Assembly: GCF_000186345.1 (NCBI RefSeq)
Contig: NC_014962.1
Location: 744,001-808,000, forward strand
Source of the DNA: Isosphaera pallida ATCC 43644
GTDB taxonomy: Bacteria > Planctomycetota > Planctomycetia > Isosphaerales > Isosphaeraceae
DNA length: 64,000 nucleotides
Direction of reading: 5' to 3'
Part shown: piece by piece, positions 18,149-27,716 of the stretch
Position numbering within the stretch: the stretch's first letter is position 1
Layout: every line of letters starts with the position of its first letter
Made by a program: the position numbers and the translations under genes
The notes under the pieces: generated by a model
What the model saw: the letters and a program-made list of their open reading frames with translations, nothing else
Database searches by the model: none
Told to the model about the DNA's origin: nothing

Positions 18149-19792
18149 TTACAACCAGTCGTTGAGCCATTCCCTGAGGGTGTGTTGCCACTGTTCGAGG
18201 ACTGAGGCGTCGTCGCTTTCGGACGTGGTCAGTGAACCGTCGGCCTGGGAACGCAGGGGAACTGGACCCGAGACGATCAGGCGACGGCGAATCACGCTGT
18301 CGCGGGTGACCGAGGAGGAGCCTCCCAACGGCGTGCCCAGCGCGATGGGCGCGTCGGGATCGTTGGGGGTGGGGTCGGAGCAGCCTAGGGTCCAAACCGT
18401 GACGAGGCTGCGGCGGGCCGCCTCGTCGATGTGTGCGACCAGTGCCGGGATGGGGCGGGGGGCAGCGAAGATCACGGTGCGGTTGGCGATCTGATCGCGG
18501 AGCAACCGCGCGAGCAGCAAACGTTCCTGGTCCAGAGGGTCGGAGCCGTCCTCGGTGAGGGGCGGGATGACCTCAAAGACCAACGATTCCTCTCCCAACC
18601 GCTCCAGAGCCGCGCGAATTGTGGCAACCAGGAAGGCCAGCAGGAGAATGATTCGTTGACGGGGTGATCCGGGATCCTTGATCCGCGCTCGCGTCAGGTC
18701 GGTCCGCAGCAACACGAAGGTGGCGCGATGACGACGATAGAAGGCGTTTTCGTCCCGCGCGTAGTACAAAAGCTCATCCCGGACAAATTTGATGTCGAAC
18801 AGGTCGGGGCGGGGGGTCTTGGAATCCGGGGGCTCCATGAATGCCAGTTGCGAGTGGAGCAAACTTTCCAGCGAACCGCGGTTGGAAAGTGAGGCGAAAC
18901 CGCCGACCGGGTAGGCGTCCTCTTCGAGCAAGCGGGTGGCGACCCGACGGATGGAGCGGGAGGGTCGGGGTGGATTCGTATGGAGGAAGTTGAGAAACTG
19001 CTGGATCATCGCTACGGTTTGACGCAGGGCGATCCGCTGCCCGAACTGTTCCAGAGCGGTGCGTTCTTCCAATTCGAAGAGGTCTTCAGGGGCCAGAACC
19101 TCGCCCATGTCGCGGATGGCATGGGTGAGCGTATCGAGTTGGCGGGCCTCCTCGGCCCATTCGTGGGCGTCGGCGTTGGGGTCGTCGCTGGGTTCCAGGG
19201 CGGTGTCGAGCAGATCGCGCACAATTTCGTTGGGCAGTCCGGCGAGGCTCCGAAGCGCAGCGGGCGAGAGGATTGGTCCCTGGATACCGGCCCGTTCGAC
19301 GATCCGCGCAATCAGATAGGCCACCCCTTTGACCCGGTCGGCCTCTGGGTAATGGCGAACCGCTTCGGCCCCGCGTTGGAAGGTGGGATCGGCCAAAAAT
19401 TTGCCAATCACCAAATCGTCGTAGCGGCGGATCAATCGGTCGTAGAAGGGGACGAGGGCCGTGTAGGAAGGGGAGGGGGACGCGGGCGTAAGCCCGGCGG
19501 CATAGTGACTGGGGGGGCGGTCGGACGAGGACGAGGCTTCGGGTTCGTCGGTACCGAGAATGAGATGTCCGAGGTCGGCCACGAGATTGATGGGCGGTGG
19601 GGATTCTCCCGAGGCGGTCATTTCCAACGCCCAGCTTAAGGCGTGTCGAGCCGAGGTGGGCGATGGACGGGCGATCCGCTGCTGTGCCAAGCCCCGCACG
19701 AGAACCCGGCGCGCCTGGTCGGGTGGCAGCGGTCCGGTTGAAACGCGGGCTGGCGGGGTCGGATGAGCTTGGTGGGGCGTCGCGGTCGTCAT
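18149..19792 (-). CDS. vWA-like protein of the MoxR/FtsH array, metal site degenerate
   Basis: 547 residues, cytoplasmic, no signal. The N-terminal half is Pro-rich and then helical, with FYDRLIRRYDDLVIGKFL and an acidic helical stretch (DPNADAHEWAEEARQLDTLTH). From about 330 the sequence LFDIKFVRDELLYYARDENAFYRRHRATFVLLRTDLTRAR looks like the first strand of a von Willebrand A domain, at the place where vWA domains carry DxSxS. Here it reads D365-L-T-R-A, so the metal-dependent adhesion site is altered. Helices and strands of an alpha/beta fold follow (QRIILLLAFLVATIRAALERL, SLVFEVIPPL). It lies 75 bases downstream of the MoxR-type ATPase gene, the usual pairing of MoxR with vWA partners, where the vWA protein links the ATPase to a substrate. 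Confidence 0.65.
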   Translation of the reverse strand: MTTATPHQAHPTPPARVSTGPLPPDQARRVLVRGLAQQRIARPSPTSARHALSWALEMTASGESPPPINLVADLGHLILGTDEPEASSSSDRPPSHYAAGLTPASPSPSYTALVPFYDRLIRRYDDLVIGKFLADPTFQRGAEAVRHYPEADRVKGVAYLIARIVERAGIQGPILSPAALRSLAGLPNEIVRDLLDTALEPSDDPNADAHEWAEEARQLDTLTHAIRDMGEVLAPEDLFELEERTALEQFGQRIALRQTVAMIQQFLNFLHTNPPRPSRSIRRVATRLLEEDAYPVGGFASLSNRGSLESLLHSQLAFMEPPDSKTPRPDLFDIKFVRDELLYYARDENAFYRRHRATFVLLRTDLTRARIKDPGSPRQRIILLLAFLVATIRAALERLGEESLVFEVIPPLTEDGSDPLDQERLLLARLLRDQIANRTVIFAAPRPIPALVAHIDEAARRSLVTVWTLGCSDPTPNDPDAPIALGTPLGGSSSVTRDSVIRRRLIVSGPVPLRSQADGSLTTSESDDASVLEQWQHTLREWLNDWL

Positions 19793-19867
19793 AGGGTCGA
19801 GAGTCGCAGGGGAGCGGAAGCGGAGGCCGGGTGGATCGCGCTCGTTGAGTTGCGTCGGAAGGGATTT

Positions 19868-20929
19868 TTAGAGTTGATCGCCCAAGAGAATGGGAATCTT
19901 TTCGCGGAGAAGTTCCATCTCCTGATGGGTTTCGCCTAGATAGGCCAGCAACCGCAGGTCGTCCATGCTGACGACCCCACCGGAGAGCAGCCAGGAGCGA
20001 ACCCGGAAAAGTTTGTAAAGTTTGACGAGTTTGCGGTCACTTATAAAGATGCGGTCCTCGCGGACCAAGGTGCGGACCAAGCGTTGGAATTCGCGGAATA
20101 CCTCGTCGGGGAAGAACAAGGCGCGATCAGCCGAGCCAGATTCCAGACGGTCATCACGGCGTCCGAACTGCTGGATTAGGTGGCGGTGCGCTTTGAGTAA
20201 GTCGGCCAGACTGCAGTGACCCTCGGCCCAGGGTTTCTTGTTGAGTCCTTTGTAGACTTCAGAGCGCAGCCCAAAGTCGATCAGGTCGGCGAAGTGGTCC
20301 TCCTGCACCGAGCGGCTTTCGGCCTTGAGGACAAAGCGATCCTTAAGCGCGGCGAGTTCCCCCTGCTCGGGAACCTCGTTGGTCGCCGCCAACAGTACCT
20401 TCAAACGCACTGGCCGCGGCGCGCCATCCTGGTAAAATTTCCGCTCGTTGATGATGGTCAAGAGAATGTTCAGAATCGCCGAATTGGACTTGAAAATCTC
20501 GTCCAAAAAGACCAGTCTGGCAGTGGGCAGCTTGCCCTGTTCCCGACGGATGTAGCGTCCTTCACGCAGTTCGTTGATGTCAATCGGGCCGAGGATTTCC
20601 GACGGTTCGCTAAAGCGAGTGAGCATATACTCGAAATAGTCCTCATCGGCGATGCCCAGGGCGTCCTTGAATTTGAGGACGAGGTCGCTTTTGGCGGTGC
20701 CGGGGGGGCCGACGATCAAGAGGGGTTCCTGGGCGATCGCGGCGACTGTCATGAGGTCGATGAGCTCCTGCTTGGCCACGAAGAAGCGGCCCAGCGAGAT
20801 CCTCATACGGTTGATTCGGTCGCGCACTTGGTCGATCTCGTCGGCGAGCTGCTTGGGGGTAAGTTGGTCGATGGCCTCCAGGTCGTCGGTGGCCGCGGTG
20901 TGGAGGGGGGCAGGGTGAGTCTGAGCCAT
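19868..20929 (-). CDS. MoxR-family AAA+ ATPase
   Basis: 353 residues. AAA+ core with Walker A GPPGTAKS (74-81), Walker B LVFLDEIFK (139-147, Asp143/Glu144), sensor 1 AATNEVPEQGEL (181-192) and the Arg of ALKDRF (198). The sequence between the Walker motifs (YMLTRFSEPSEILGPIDI) is the MoxR/RavA pattern, and the substitution AKS for GKT is usual for that clade. The start at 20929 gives MAQTHP; the frame is open back to 20986. MoxR ATPases act as chaperones with vWA proteins, and a vWA-like gene follows directly. Upstream, four tandem GAATG units (20961-20980) lie in the leader. The sensor-2 region and C-terminal lid helices look ordinary, so ATP hydrolysis is expected. Confidence 0.9.
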   Translation of the reverse strand: MAQTHPAPLHTAATDDLEAIDQLTPKQLADEIDQVRDRINRMRISLGRFFVAKQELIDLMTVAAIAQEPLLIVGPPGTAKSDLVLKFKDALGIADEDYFEYMLTRFSEPSEILGPIDINELREGRYIRREQGKLPTARLVFLDEIFKSNSAILNILLTIINERKFYQDGAPRPVRLKVLLAATNEVPEQGELAALKDRFVLKAESRSVQEDHFADLIDFGLRSEVYKGLNKKPWAEGHCSLADLLKAHRHLIQQFGRRDDRLESGSADRALFFPDEVFREFQRLVRTLVREDRIFISDRKLVKLYKLFRVRSWLLSGGVVSMDDLRLLAYLGETHQEMELLREKIPILLGDQL

Positions 20930-20960
20930 CGTGGTTGACGCCGTATCGTGGGCAAGCGAT

Positions 20961-20980
20961 GAATGGAATGGAATGGAATG
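20961..20980. repeat. tandem pentamer, four GAATG units
   Basis: Four exact copies of GAATG in a row, ending 32 bases upstream of the MoxR start codon, inside the 5' leader on the minus strand (where the unit reads CATTC). Copy number could vary by slippage, which would change leader length but not reading frame. Confidence 0.9.
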
Positions 20981-21034
20981 GACCAAGTGTCAAGAGAATG
21001 CGTCCACACGCGGGGTTGATGGCACGTCCGTGGT

Positions 21035-24000
21035 TTAGGAGGATGCGTCGGCGGCCAACGCCGCGCGGGTGTCGCGGTGGATCCGCAAACGCAGCAGGTA
21101 TTCCTCTTCTTCGACGAATCGTCGCGCGCGGCTCGAGAGCTGGATCGATTCGCTGGTGAGGCTCAAGACCGCCCGTTCGATCAATTGGAGTCGCGCCACC
21201 GAGAACAGGTCACGCGACGCCTTGAAGTCTTCGATGCCTTCGAGGTTGCTGAATAGCCGGGTGGCCCGTTCCAGCGCGTGGTCCTGGCTGGCGGCTCCCA
21301 GGGTTTCTACATAGCGGAGTGCAAGAAGATTTTGATGAATATGGGTTTGGCGGCTGATCGCGGTCGCTTCGCCGATGAGGACGCGGCTATGCAGCATCGC
21401 CTCGGCCTGGTCCAACACCGGCCAGGCGGGAGATTCATCCCCGCGGTGCAGGCGGGTTTGCGCCACACCCAGCAGAATCCGCAAGACTGCCGAGGTCAAG
21501 GGTGGGTTAGAGCGACGCTCCGGCGCGTCGTAACGGAACCGCGTGGGATCGCCCGACTCGGGGACCAGGACCAAGGCGTGAATCCGGTCACCCATCTCAT
21601 CGACGCGGCCCAGCGCGCCGATCCGTCTGAGACCTTGGAGGGCTCGGACGATTGCCGGTTCCAGCTGCGTGATGGTTTCGCCCGAGTGCGACTCGATGAG
21701 GGCCAGCAGATGGTCGGAAAAGAGCCTGGTGGGTTCGGCCAGGTCGAAGTGGGCCGCCAGGGCAATTCCACGCTCCAACAGTTCGCCGGTGGGACCCGGC
21801 GGGGCGTTGAGTCGGGTCTCCTCCACGAGTTTGCTCAACTCGTGGAGGCAACGAGTGGCGAAGCGTTCACCCAACCGGGTCGCCTGACTCAGCGCAAAGC
21901 CCAGAGCCAAGCGGCGGGCGGTGATCTCCCGTTTGGTTTCTGGGTCGTCGAGCAACTGGGTTAGTTCGGTTTCCAGCGCATCGAGATCGGCGAGGATTTG
22001 CAGTCGGGCCAGACGATTCTTGATGCGTTGATCCTGACTAGCTCCTAGGCTAATTGCGTCGGTGCCCTGACGCTGGTGGAGGTAGGGGTCGAGTTTGCCG
22101 TGAGGCACCAGGATCATGGTTTCGCGTTCGAGGTAGCCGATTTTGGTGCGTTCGGTGGGATTGAGCCGATTGAGGCGTTCGGTTAGTTCGGGGGGGTACT
22201 CGCGGACGATCTTGCCTTCCAGCGCTTGGAAGACGCGATGGCGGTAGGCGTCGCGGAGCCATTGGCGGGTTGGTTCAGCGGCGGGGTTGGCCAGGGGTTG
22301 AAGACGGGCGAGCAGTTCGTGAACCCGGCTGGCTTCCCCTAGGCGGGCGTGGCCGAAGGCCAAAATCAGTTCGACGAGGTCTCCTTCGCACGCTGGCGCG
22401 ACGGGATATTGGTCGCGTCCGCCGCCGGGAGTCGAACCTCCTGAACGGCTCGCTGGGGGGAATTCGCTTCGGTCGCGTCCTCGGAGTGGACGTTCCCGAC
22501 GTTGCGACGACTCGCCGCTGGTTCGGGAGGGGGGCGACGAGGCGGTGGCAACGGGCTGACCGCCACGGGACTCCGGTTGCATCCAGCGGCGGATGATGTC
22601 GGCTAGGTCACGGAACCGATCGGCGCTCAGCGGGATGTCGAAGATAGCCGCGGACGAGTCGGCCCGCGTGTGGTTTGCGCTAGAGGACTCGATTGGGCCG
22701 GCTTTGAGGAAGGACGGCAGGTCAAGATCCCAGCGGGGACCCTGTTGTTGCAACCGCAGCAACAGGCGGTCGCGGGCGCGGGCTAGGGTCAGGGCGTCGT
22801 GACCGGAAAGGCGGGCCAAGGTTCGCCAGGCCATCCACGCGCAGCGAATGGAGAGTAAATGCTCATGGCGACGGAGGAAGTCGGCCCAGACGGGCCGCAG
22901 TTCGTCCAACTGCGCTGGGGCGAGCGGCGACTCGGGATGTCCCAGGGCGATCAACCCCACGATCGCCTTGCGGACCTCGTGTTGGTTAGGCTGGGGCTGG
23001 TTCAGAAGAGTCCGGATCGTTTCCAGAACAGCCGAGGGGTCGAGTTGATCGTCCGCCGCCGAGCCTTGGAGGTTCAGGTTGGCGAATTCGACCGCGATCC
23101 AGCGGGACCACCAGGAGGCGGGAGCGGGTTCCGACCACCAGAGGGCTTGGCTCCAGCAGAGCGAGGCATCGATGGGTTCGCCTAGGGCGGTTTCCAGGTT
23201 GGCCAATTCGACCCAAAGCGGGATGCGTTCCGGGTCGTCAGGCGGGGTGTCCTGGTTGCGGAAGCGGGTCTGGATGTCGTCGAGCCGTCTGCGAAGCTGG
23301 AGGCGTTCCTGCTGGTTCGCAACGGAGGCGGTGTCGAAGCTCGCCGAGGCGGCGGGGTGGGATTCTAGGGGCGACGCGGCGGATTGACTCGGGCCAGGGG
23401 GGGGAGTTTGAGGGCGTGGTTCATTGCGCGGTCGAGTCTGAGGGGGACGTTGAGGTTCGCGGGGCGCGGAAGGCGAACCAACGCTGGTGGGCTTGCCGTC
23501 GCGGCAGATGAACCGATCGAACTCGAACAGCGTTGTTTCATTCCACGCCTGAAGGAGGTTGCGATCGCGGTCCAGCAGATAATCGACCCACTTTTCCAGC
23601 GGGGTCAAGGCGACATCGGCGATCGACTCCACCACGAACGGTTGGGAGAACGAGGATCCGTGACGCGCTGGGCGAGCCGCGTGGTCCTCGCCTTGGGCCT
23701 GCTCAATCGTGGTCAGCCAGTGGAGGCGGTCGGGATCGTCGGCCAGAAGACGGGTGAGTTGATCCCGTCTCAGAGGCGGATGGATTCGCATCCCGACCGG
23801 AACGAAGAGATGATTGAGTCGCAGATAGGGGCGATGAGCCTCAGCGCGGATGGCCAGGGTGGGTGGATTCGATTTGGAGGGCCGCGCCTTGAGCAGGACT
23901 AGGGGTTGGTCGCGGTCCTCGGTTTCGACCACGGCGAAGAGCAGGCGGCTTATGAGTTCGTCGGAGGAGCTAGCGACCAGTGATTCGACGACATCCAGGG

Positions 24001-24916
24001 CGTGGTGGCGGATGACCCAGAGTTCGGCGGGGTCGGCGGATCCTCCCCGGCACAACCGCAGCGGCACTGGGATGCGGGGCAGGATGGCCTCGGGGTTGGC
24101 GGGGATGGGGTGGTGAACCGGTGGGGCGGGCAGTTGGTAGGTGATCGCCTCTTGGATATCGCGGAAAGCTCCGGGTGGCACGACCCGCCAGTGGTCCGGT
24201 GGGTCGATCAGCAAAAGGCCGCCTTCGGGGGGAGTGAACCGGTCGATCCACGGATGGGTGTGACCCCAACGAGTCCAAACCCCTGGGCGACGCTCCAAAT
24301 AGGCGGCAATGGTGGGGGAGGCGTTGTCGTTGCGGTTCGAGTTGGTTTCCAGGGCCCGAAGCAGGGTGTAGTAAGGGGGGCCGACCACCTTGAGCAGCGC
24401 AATCGCATCTTGAGGCGCGCCGGAGTCGGGGACGCCCAGCGCAGTTGGGGGCGTGATCAGGCGATAGGTGATCCGATTGCGTCCCAAACGGAGCAGTTCA
24501 TTGACCACGACGCCGAGACGCTGGCTGGGCAGGGTCAGAAGCGCTGTGAGTCCCTCGACGCCCAGAGCGTGTTCGTCTTGGGGGGAAGGGATCGTTTCCA
24601 GAAGGGGACCCCAGTGAGGCAGGTCGCGCTGGGGCTGGGCGGGCGGTTTGTGACGGCTGAAGGCCACCCCCAGCTTCTCCAAATCGTCGCGGAGGGAGGG
24701 TGTGAAGTCGTTGGCGTGGGTGGTCCAGAGTCTCAAACCGGTGGACTCCGGTTGGCTGAGGCGGGAATGGCCTGAAGATGAAGGTGGGGGAGACGGACTG
24801 GGACTCTCGATCCGCTCGGCCAAAACACGGTCGAGCGCGACGGGGATGGGAATCAGTCCACCGGTCAGCGCCAGACGCAGGGTGGCCAGGTTGGGGAAAG
24901 TCAGGCAGAGCGACAT
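21035..24916 (-). CDS. 1293-residue third-component protein of the MoxR/FtsH array
   Basis: No signal peptide is evident. The N-terminal ~470 residues are mixed alpha/beta with motifs such as LKVVGPPYYTLLRALE, VPLRLCRGGSADPAELWVI, YLRLNHLFVPVGM and HPPLRRDQLTRLL. I recall these as features of third components in MoxR-vWA systems (bpX-like), but this is not verified. A Pro/Arg/Gln-rich linker (about 480-530) leads to a helical region with TPR-like pairs (ELANLETALGEPIDASLCWSQAL), a second Ser/Arg/Gly-rich linker (about 790-840), then a long alpha-solenoid to the C-terminus. ATG 24916 is used; a TTG at 24934 would add 6 residues. The gene lies between the 92-residue gene (66 bases away) and the MoxR gene (105 bases). 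It is probably the specific adaptor or substrate arm of the system. Confidence 0.6.
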   Translation of the reverse strand: MSLCLTFPNLATLRLALTGGLIPIPVALDRVLAERIESPSPSPPPSSSGHSRLSQPESTGLRLWTTHANDFTPSLRDDLEKLGVAFSRHKPPAQPQRDLPHWGPLLETIPSPQDEHALGVEGLTALLTLPSQRLGVVVNELLRLGRNRITYRLITPPTALGVPDSGAPQDAIALLKVVGPPYYTLLRALETNSNRNDNASPTIAAYLERRPGVWTRWGHTHPWIDRFTPPEGGLLLIDPPDHWRVVPPGAFRDIQEAITYQLPAPPVHHPIPANPEAILPRIPVPLRLCRGGSADPAELWVIRHHALDVVESLVASSSDELISRLLFAVVETEDRDQPLVLLKARPSKSNPPTLAIRAEAHRPYLRLNHLFVPVGMRIHPPLRRDQLTRLLADDPDRLHWLTTIEQAQGEDHAARPARHGSSFSQPFVVESIADVALTPLEKWVDYLLDRDRNLLQAWNETTLFEFDRFICRDGKPTSVGSPSAPREPQRPPQTRPRNEPRPQTPPPGPSQSAASPLESHPAASASFDTASVANQQERLQLRRRLDDIQTRFRNQDTPPDDPERIPLWVELANLETALGEPIDASLCWSQALWWSEPAPASWWSRWIAVEFANLNLQGSAADDQLDPSAVLETIRTLLNQPQPNQHEVRKAIVGLIALGHPESPLAPAQLDELRPVWADFLRRHEHLLSIRCAWMAWRTLARLSGHDALTLARARDRLLLRLQQQGPRWDLDLPSFLKAGPIESSSANHTRADSSAAIFDIPLSADRFRDLADIIRRWMQPESRGGQPVATASSPPSRTSGESSQRRERPLRGRDRSEFPPASRSGGSTPGGGRDQYPVAPACEGDLVELILAFGHARLGEASRVHELLARLQPLANPAAEPTRQWLRDAYRHRVFQALEGKIVREYPPELTERLNRLNPTERTKIGYLERETMILVPHGKLDPYLHQRQGTDAISLGASQDQRIKNRLARLQILADLDALETELTQLLDDPETKREITARRLALGFALSQATRLGERFATRCLHELSKLVEETRLNAPPGPTGELLERGIALAAHFDLAEPTRLFSDHLLALIESHSGETITQLEPAIVRALQGLRRIGALGRVDEMGDRIHALVLVPESGDPTRFRYDAPERRSNPPLTSAVLRILLGVAQTRLHRGDESPAWPVLDQAEAMLHSRVLIGEATAISRQTHIHQNLLALRYVETLGAASQDHALERATRLFSNLEGIEDFKASRDLFSVARLQLIERAVLSLTSESIQLSSRARRFVEEEEYLLRLRIHRDTRAALAADASS

Positions 24917-24981
24917 GGGTATGAGAATGAGCAAATCGGATAATGAAGAAAAGCTGTGTCAGCGACGGGTGGCCTTTGGGG

Positions 24982-25260
24982 TCAGGCTCCGCCGCCCGTC
25001 GAGATCGCCCGGCGTTCGCTTTGGCCGGACTCCTCGATCCGATCGACCGGGCGGGTTGGTTCGGGGTCGATCCGTTCGACGACGATTTCGCCCACCTCGG
25101 CGGCGCTCAAGACCCCGCCCTCGATCAGCCGATTCACCAACTTCTTGTGCTGTTCCTCATGTTCATGCGGCAGGGCGTCGGGGTCCGACTCCAGTTTCAC
25201 CAGGATGTCGCGTTTGCCGGTATCAGGGTTCCAGGTGAGCTGAATCCAGAGGTTGGCCAT
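24982..25260 (-). CDS. small conserved-looking component of the FtsH/MoxR array
   Basis: 92 residues starting MANLWIQLTWNP; an AGGA lies 11 bases before the ATG at 25260. Compact and highly charged, with strands WIQLTWNP and RDILVKLES, a His/Glu cluster LPHEHEEQHKKLV (29-41) and helix NRLIEGGVLSAAEVGEIVVER, ending in a disordered tail. The HEHEEQH cluster could bind metal but is not a known catalytic motif. The gene lies 105 bases after the FtsH-like gene and 65 bases before the 1293-residue gene. I recall small proteins of this type accompanying FtsH-centred ternary systems, but I cannot fix the family name. Confidence 0.65.
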   Translation of the reverse strand: MANLWIQLTWNPDTGKRDILVKLESDPDALPHEHEEQHKKLVNRLIEGGVLSAAEVGEIVVERIDPEPTRPVDRIEESGQSERRAISTGGGA

Positions 25261-25365
25261 TTGAGGGACAGTCCTGGCGAGGATAAGGGTTGGGACGGAG
25301 CAACGCTTCCACAAGTTGCCTACTGGCTTGGGATCTTGGTCAGGGCCCGGCGAAGACGGCGGGGA

Positions 25366-27618
25366 TTAGGTCGGGCTGGCAACGCGAGCCAAAACCGAAG
25401 GCTTGTCGGGGACGAGTTGGGCCAAATCGCGGGCGCTGAGGACTTTGCGTTCCAAAAGCAAGTCGCGCAGCGTGTCCACCAGAAGACGATGTTCGGTGAG
25501 AATCGCCGCGGCTCGGATCCGCTGGCTTTCGAGAATCGTCGAGACCGCCTGATCGAGCCGTTGGCGGTCGGCTTCCGAGAGGTCCGGGATGCGTCGTGGT
25601 TGGTCGTCGGCCATGAAGCGCCGCACCCCGGCCGAATCGTCCATGCCGAACTCCTCTACTAAGGCGCGAGCGATGGCGGTGGCGCGGCGGAGGTCTTCGG
25701 ATGAACCGATCGATAAGTCGTCAAGCATCAGCCGCTCCGCCTCACGCCCGCCCATGAGCACGCAGATGTCGTCCAACAGGCGACCTCGGGTGATGATATG
25801 CTTATGCGCGTGATCGAGATGCTTGACGTGACCTAGCGAGCCGGCCAGGTCGCCGCGGATTGAGATGCGTTCGATCGCCGGCGCGTGGGGGCAGAATAGC
25901 GAGACGACGGCGTGGCCGCATTCGTGGACTGCGACCACCTTTTCCTCCTCGGGGGTCAGTTCGGGGCGTTCGACCCATTCGAGGAGGACCGCTTCGAGGT
26001 CTTCGGGGGTGGTGGGGGTGTCGGGGCCGGTTCCTAGGCGGAGGCGTCGTCGCGCCAGGGCGCGGCCCAGCGCCTGGATGTGGTCACCGCTGTAGCGGCT
26101 GGGGGGATCGACGCCGGGCACGAGGTCGCCGGTGATTCTGACCGCCGCCTCCAGCGCAGCGTCGGTCATCCGTAGGTTCATAGCGCGGTCGTGAACCTTC
26201 CAGATCGCTCGCCGATCCTCCGCCGAGGGATAGGGGATGTGCAGGTGGTACTCGAAGCGCCCCGGACGCAGTAGCGCTGGGTCGAGCGATTCGGCGAAGT
26301 TGGTGGTGCCCACCACGAACACAAGTTCTTCGGCGTGGAAGCCGTCCATTTCGGTGAGCAGTTGGTTGACCATCGAGTGTTCCACGCCCGAGCCTTCGTA
26401 GCTGCCCCGGCGCACTGCGAAGCTGTCCAGTTCGTCGAAGACGATCACCGCGGGGGCCGACTCGCGGGCTTGGCGGAAGACGCGCCGCAGATTTTCCTCC
26501 GACTCGCCGACCCATTTGCTTTTGAGTTCCGGTCCCGAGACGATGGTGACCGCCGCGCCCAACGCGGTGGCGATGGCTTTGGCGAACAGGGTTTTGCCGG
26601 TGCCGGGCGGCCCGTGCAGAATGATCCCTTTGGGGATCAACCCTTCGAGGCGTTTGATCGCGTCGGGGTCGTCGAGTTGGTCGCGACGGGCCAAGGGGTC
26701 GAGAATCTCGCGCTGGATGCGTTGTTTGACCTTATCGTAACCACCAATGTCGTTATAAAGATCGACCTCGGGGATTTCCAGGGACGAGCCGACGGTGGAC
26801 TGGCGAATTTGGGCCAGCACTTTGCGGGGCGATTCGGGATAGTCCGGTCCGTCGAGGGTCGAAAGCAATCGCCGCAGCCGCACGGCGTTCATACCCGAGA
26901 CGTGCTTGTACAAGGTCCACGGGTTGAACTCACGGCCGAATTTCCGCGCTTCGCGGAGCGTGACCAGATGGCGGAGGCGGTCGCGGGGCAGCCCAAGCAG
27001 GTGGATCCGACGGGGGAAGACATTTTCAATGACTTTGGGCAGCGGGAAGGAGGGGTCTTTGAAGCCCAGGGCGACCAGGTTGGGGTTTTCGTAGAGCAGG
27101 GTGACGGCTTCGCGCGCCTCGCCGGTCAGTCCCCCGGCGGAGGTGGTCAAGAGATCGAGATGAGGAAGGACCAGCACCCGAGCTTCCATCGCGCCGCGAA
27201 CCGCGTCGCGCAGTTGCTGGAGCATCGTGCCCAGCACACCCTGGTTGAAGCCACCGGTGTGGCTAGCGGAGGGGGACGGGCCACCCGCGGCGTTGCGTCC
27301 CGGTTGGTTGTCGGGTGGCGTGGCTTGCTCGCGGCCATCCAGATAGAGGCAGCGAAGGTTGTGAGCTCGCAGGCGGTTGCGAATCGCCATGTAGAGGAAC
27401 GGCACAAGTTCCTTATCGGCTTCAATGAGTACCGGCAGACCGCGGCGCAACGAGTCGGCAGTGTGGGCCAGCGGTTCGGGGTAGGCGGCCTCAACCGCTT
27501 CGGGCAGGTCGAGTTCGGTGGGCAGTTCCGACCAGGGAACGATCACCGAGCTGCCGGTTGGGCGAAGTTCGGCGGTTTGGGAGGTCGATGATTCAGAGGC
27601 GGAACGGGGAGGAGCCAT
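25366..27618 (-). CDS. soluble FtsH-like AAA+ zinc metalloprotease
   Basis: 750 residues. Residues 1-270 form a region with a degenerate AAA-like layout (VLVLPHLDLL in place of a Walker B, no Walker A). The active AAA+ domain has Walker A GPPGTGKT (336-343), the pore motif KSKWVGESEEN (367-376), Walker B VIVFDELD (391-398), sensor 1 VGTTN and arginine fingers in LLRPGRFE (451, 454). The M41 peptidase domain follows, with zinc motif HECGH (565-569) and the distal acidic ligand in GSSEDLRRAT (Asp642). No transmembrane segment is visible, unlike housekeeping FtsH, so it is predicted to be cytosolic. It should unfold and degrade proteins. In context it is the protease core of a ternary system with MoxR and vWA components. 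A candidate promoter with 8-bp direct repeats lies about 100-150 bases upstream. Confidence 0.92.
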   Translation of the reverse strand: MAPPRSASESSTSQTAELRPTGSSVIVPWSELPTELDLPEAVEAAYPEPLAHTADSLRRGLPVLIEADKELVPFLYMAIRNRLRAHNLRCLYLDGREQATPPDNQPGRNAAGGPSPSASHTGGFNQGVLGTMLQQLRDAVRGAMEARVLVLPHLDLLTTSAGGLTGEAREAVTLLYENPNLVALGFKDPSFPLPKVIENVFPRRIHLLGLPRDRLRHLVTLREARKFGREFNPWTLYKHVSGMNAVRLRRLLSTLDGPDYPESPRKVLAQIRQSTVGSSLEIPEVDLYNDIGGYDKVKQRIQREILDPLARRDQLDDPDAIKRLEGLIPKGIILHGPPGTGKTLFAKAIATALGAAVTIVSGPELKSKWVGESEENLRRVFRQARESAPAVIVFDELDSFAVRRGSYEGSGVEHSMVNQLLTEMDGFHAEELVFVVGTTNFAESLDPALLRPGRFEYHLHIPYPSAEDRRAIWKVHDRAMNLRMTDAALEAAVRITGDLVPGVDPPSRYSGDHIQALGRALARRRLRLGTGPDTPTTPEDLEAVLLEWVERPELTPEEEKVVAVHECGHAVVSLFCPHAPAIERISIRGDLAGSLGHVKHLDHAHKHIITRGRLLDDICVLMGGREAERLMLDDLSIGSSEDLRRATAIARALVEEFGMDDSAGVRRFMADDQPRRIPDLSEADRQRLDQAVSTILESQRIRAAAILTEHRLLVDTLRDLLLERKVLSARDLAQLVPDKPSVLARVASPT

Positions 27619-27716
27619 CGCGTCATGGTTCCCAATCGGGTCAGCGGATCGGGGAAACTGGCTGGGGGAGCGAAGGATTCGTCGGTGGGATCGCTATTGC
27701 CTGGAGAAGCGAGAAG

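Noticed and set aside
26335-27591. 418-residue plus-strand open frame
   Set aside because: It lies antisense to the FtsH-like gene, whose Walker and HECGH motifs are intact; the frame is a GC-rich shadow.
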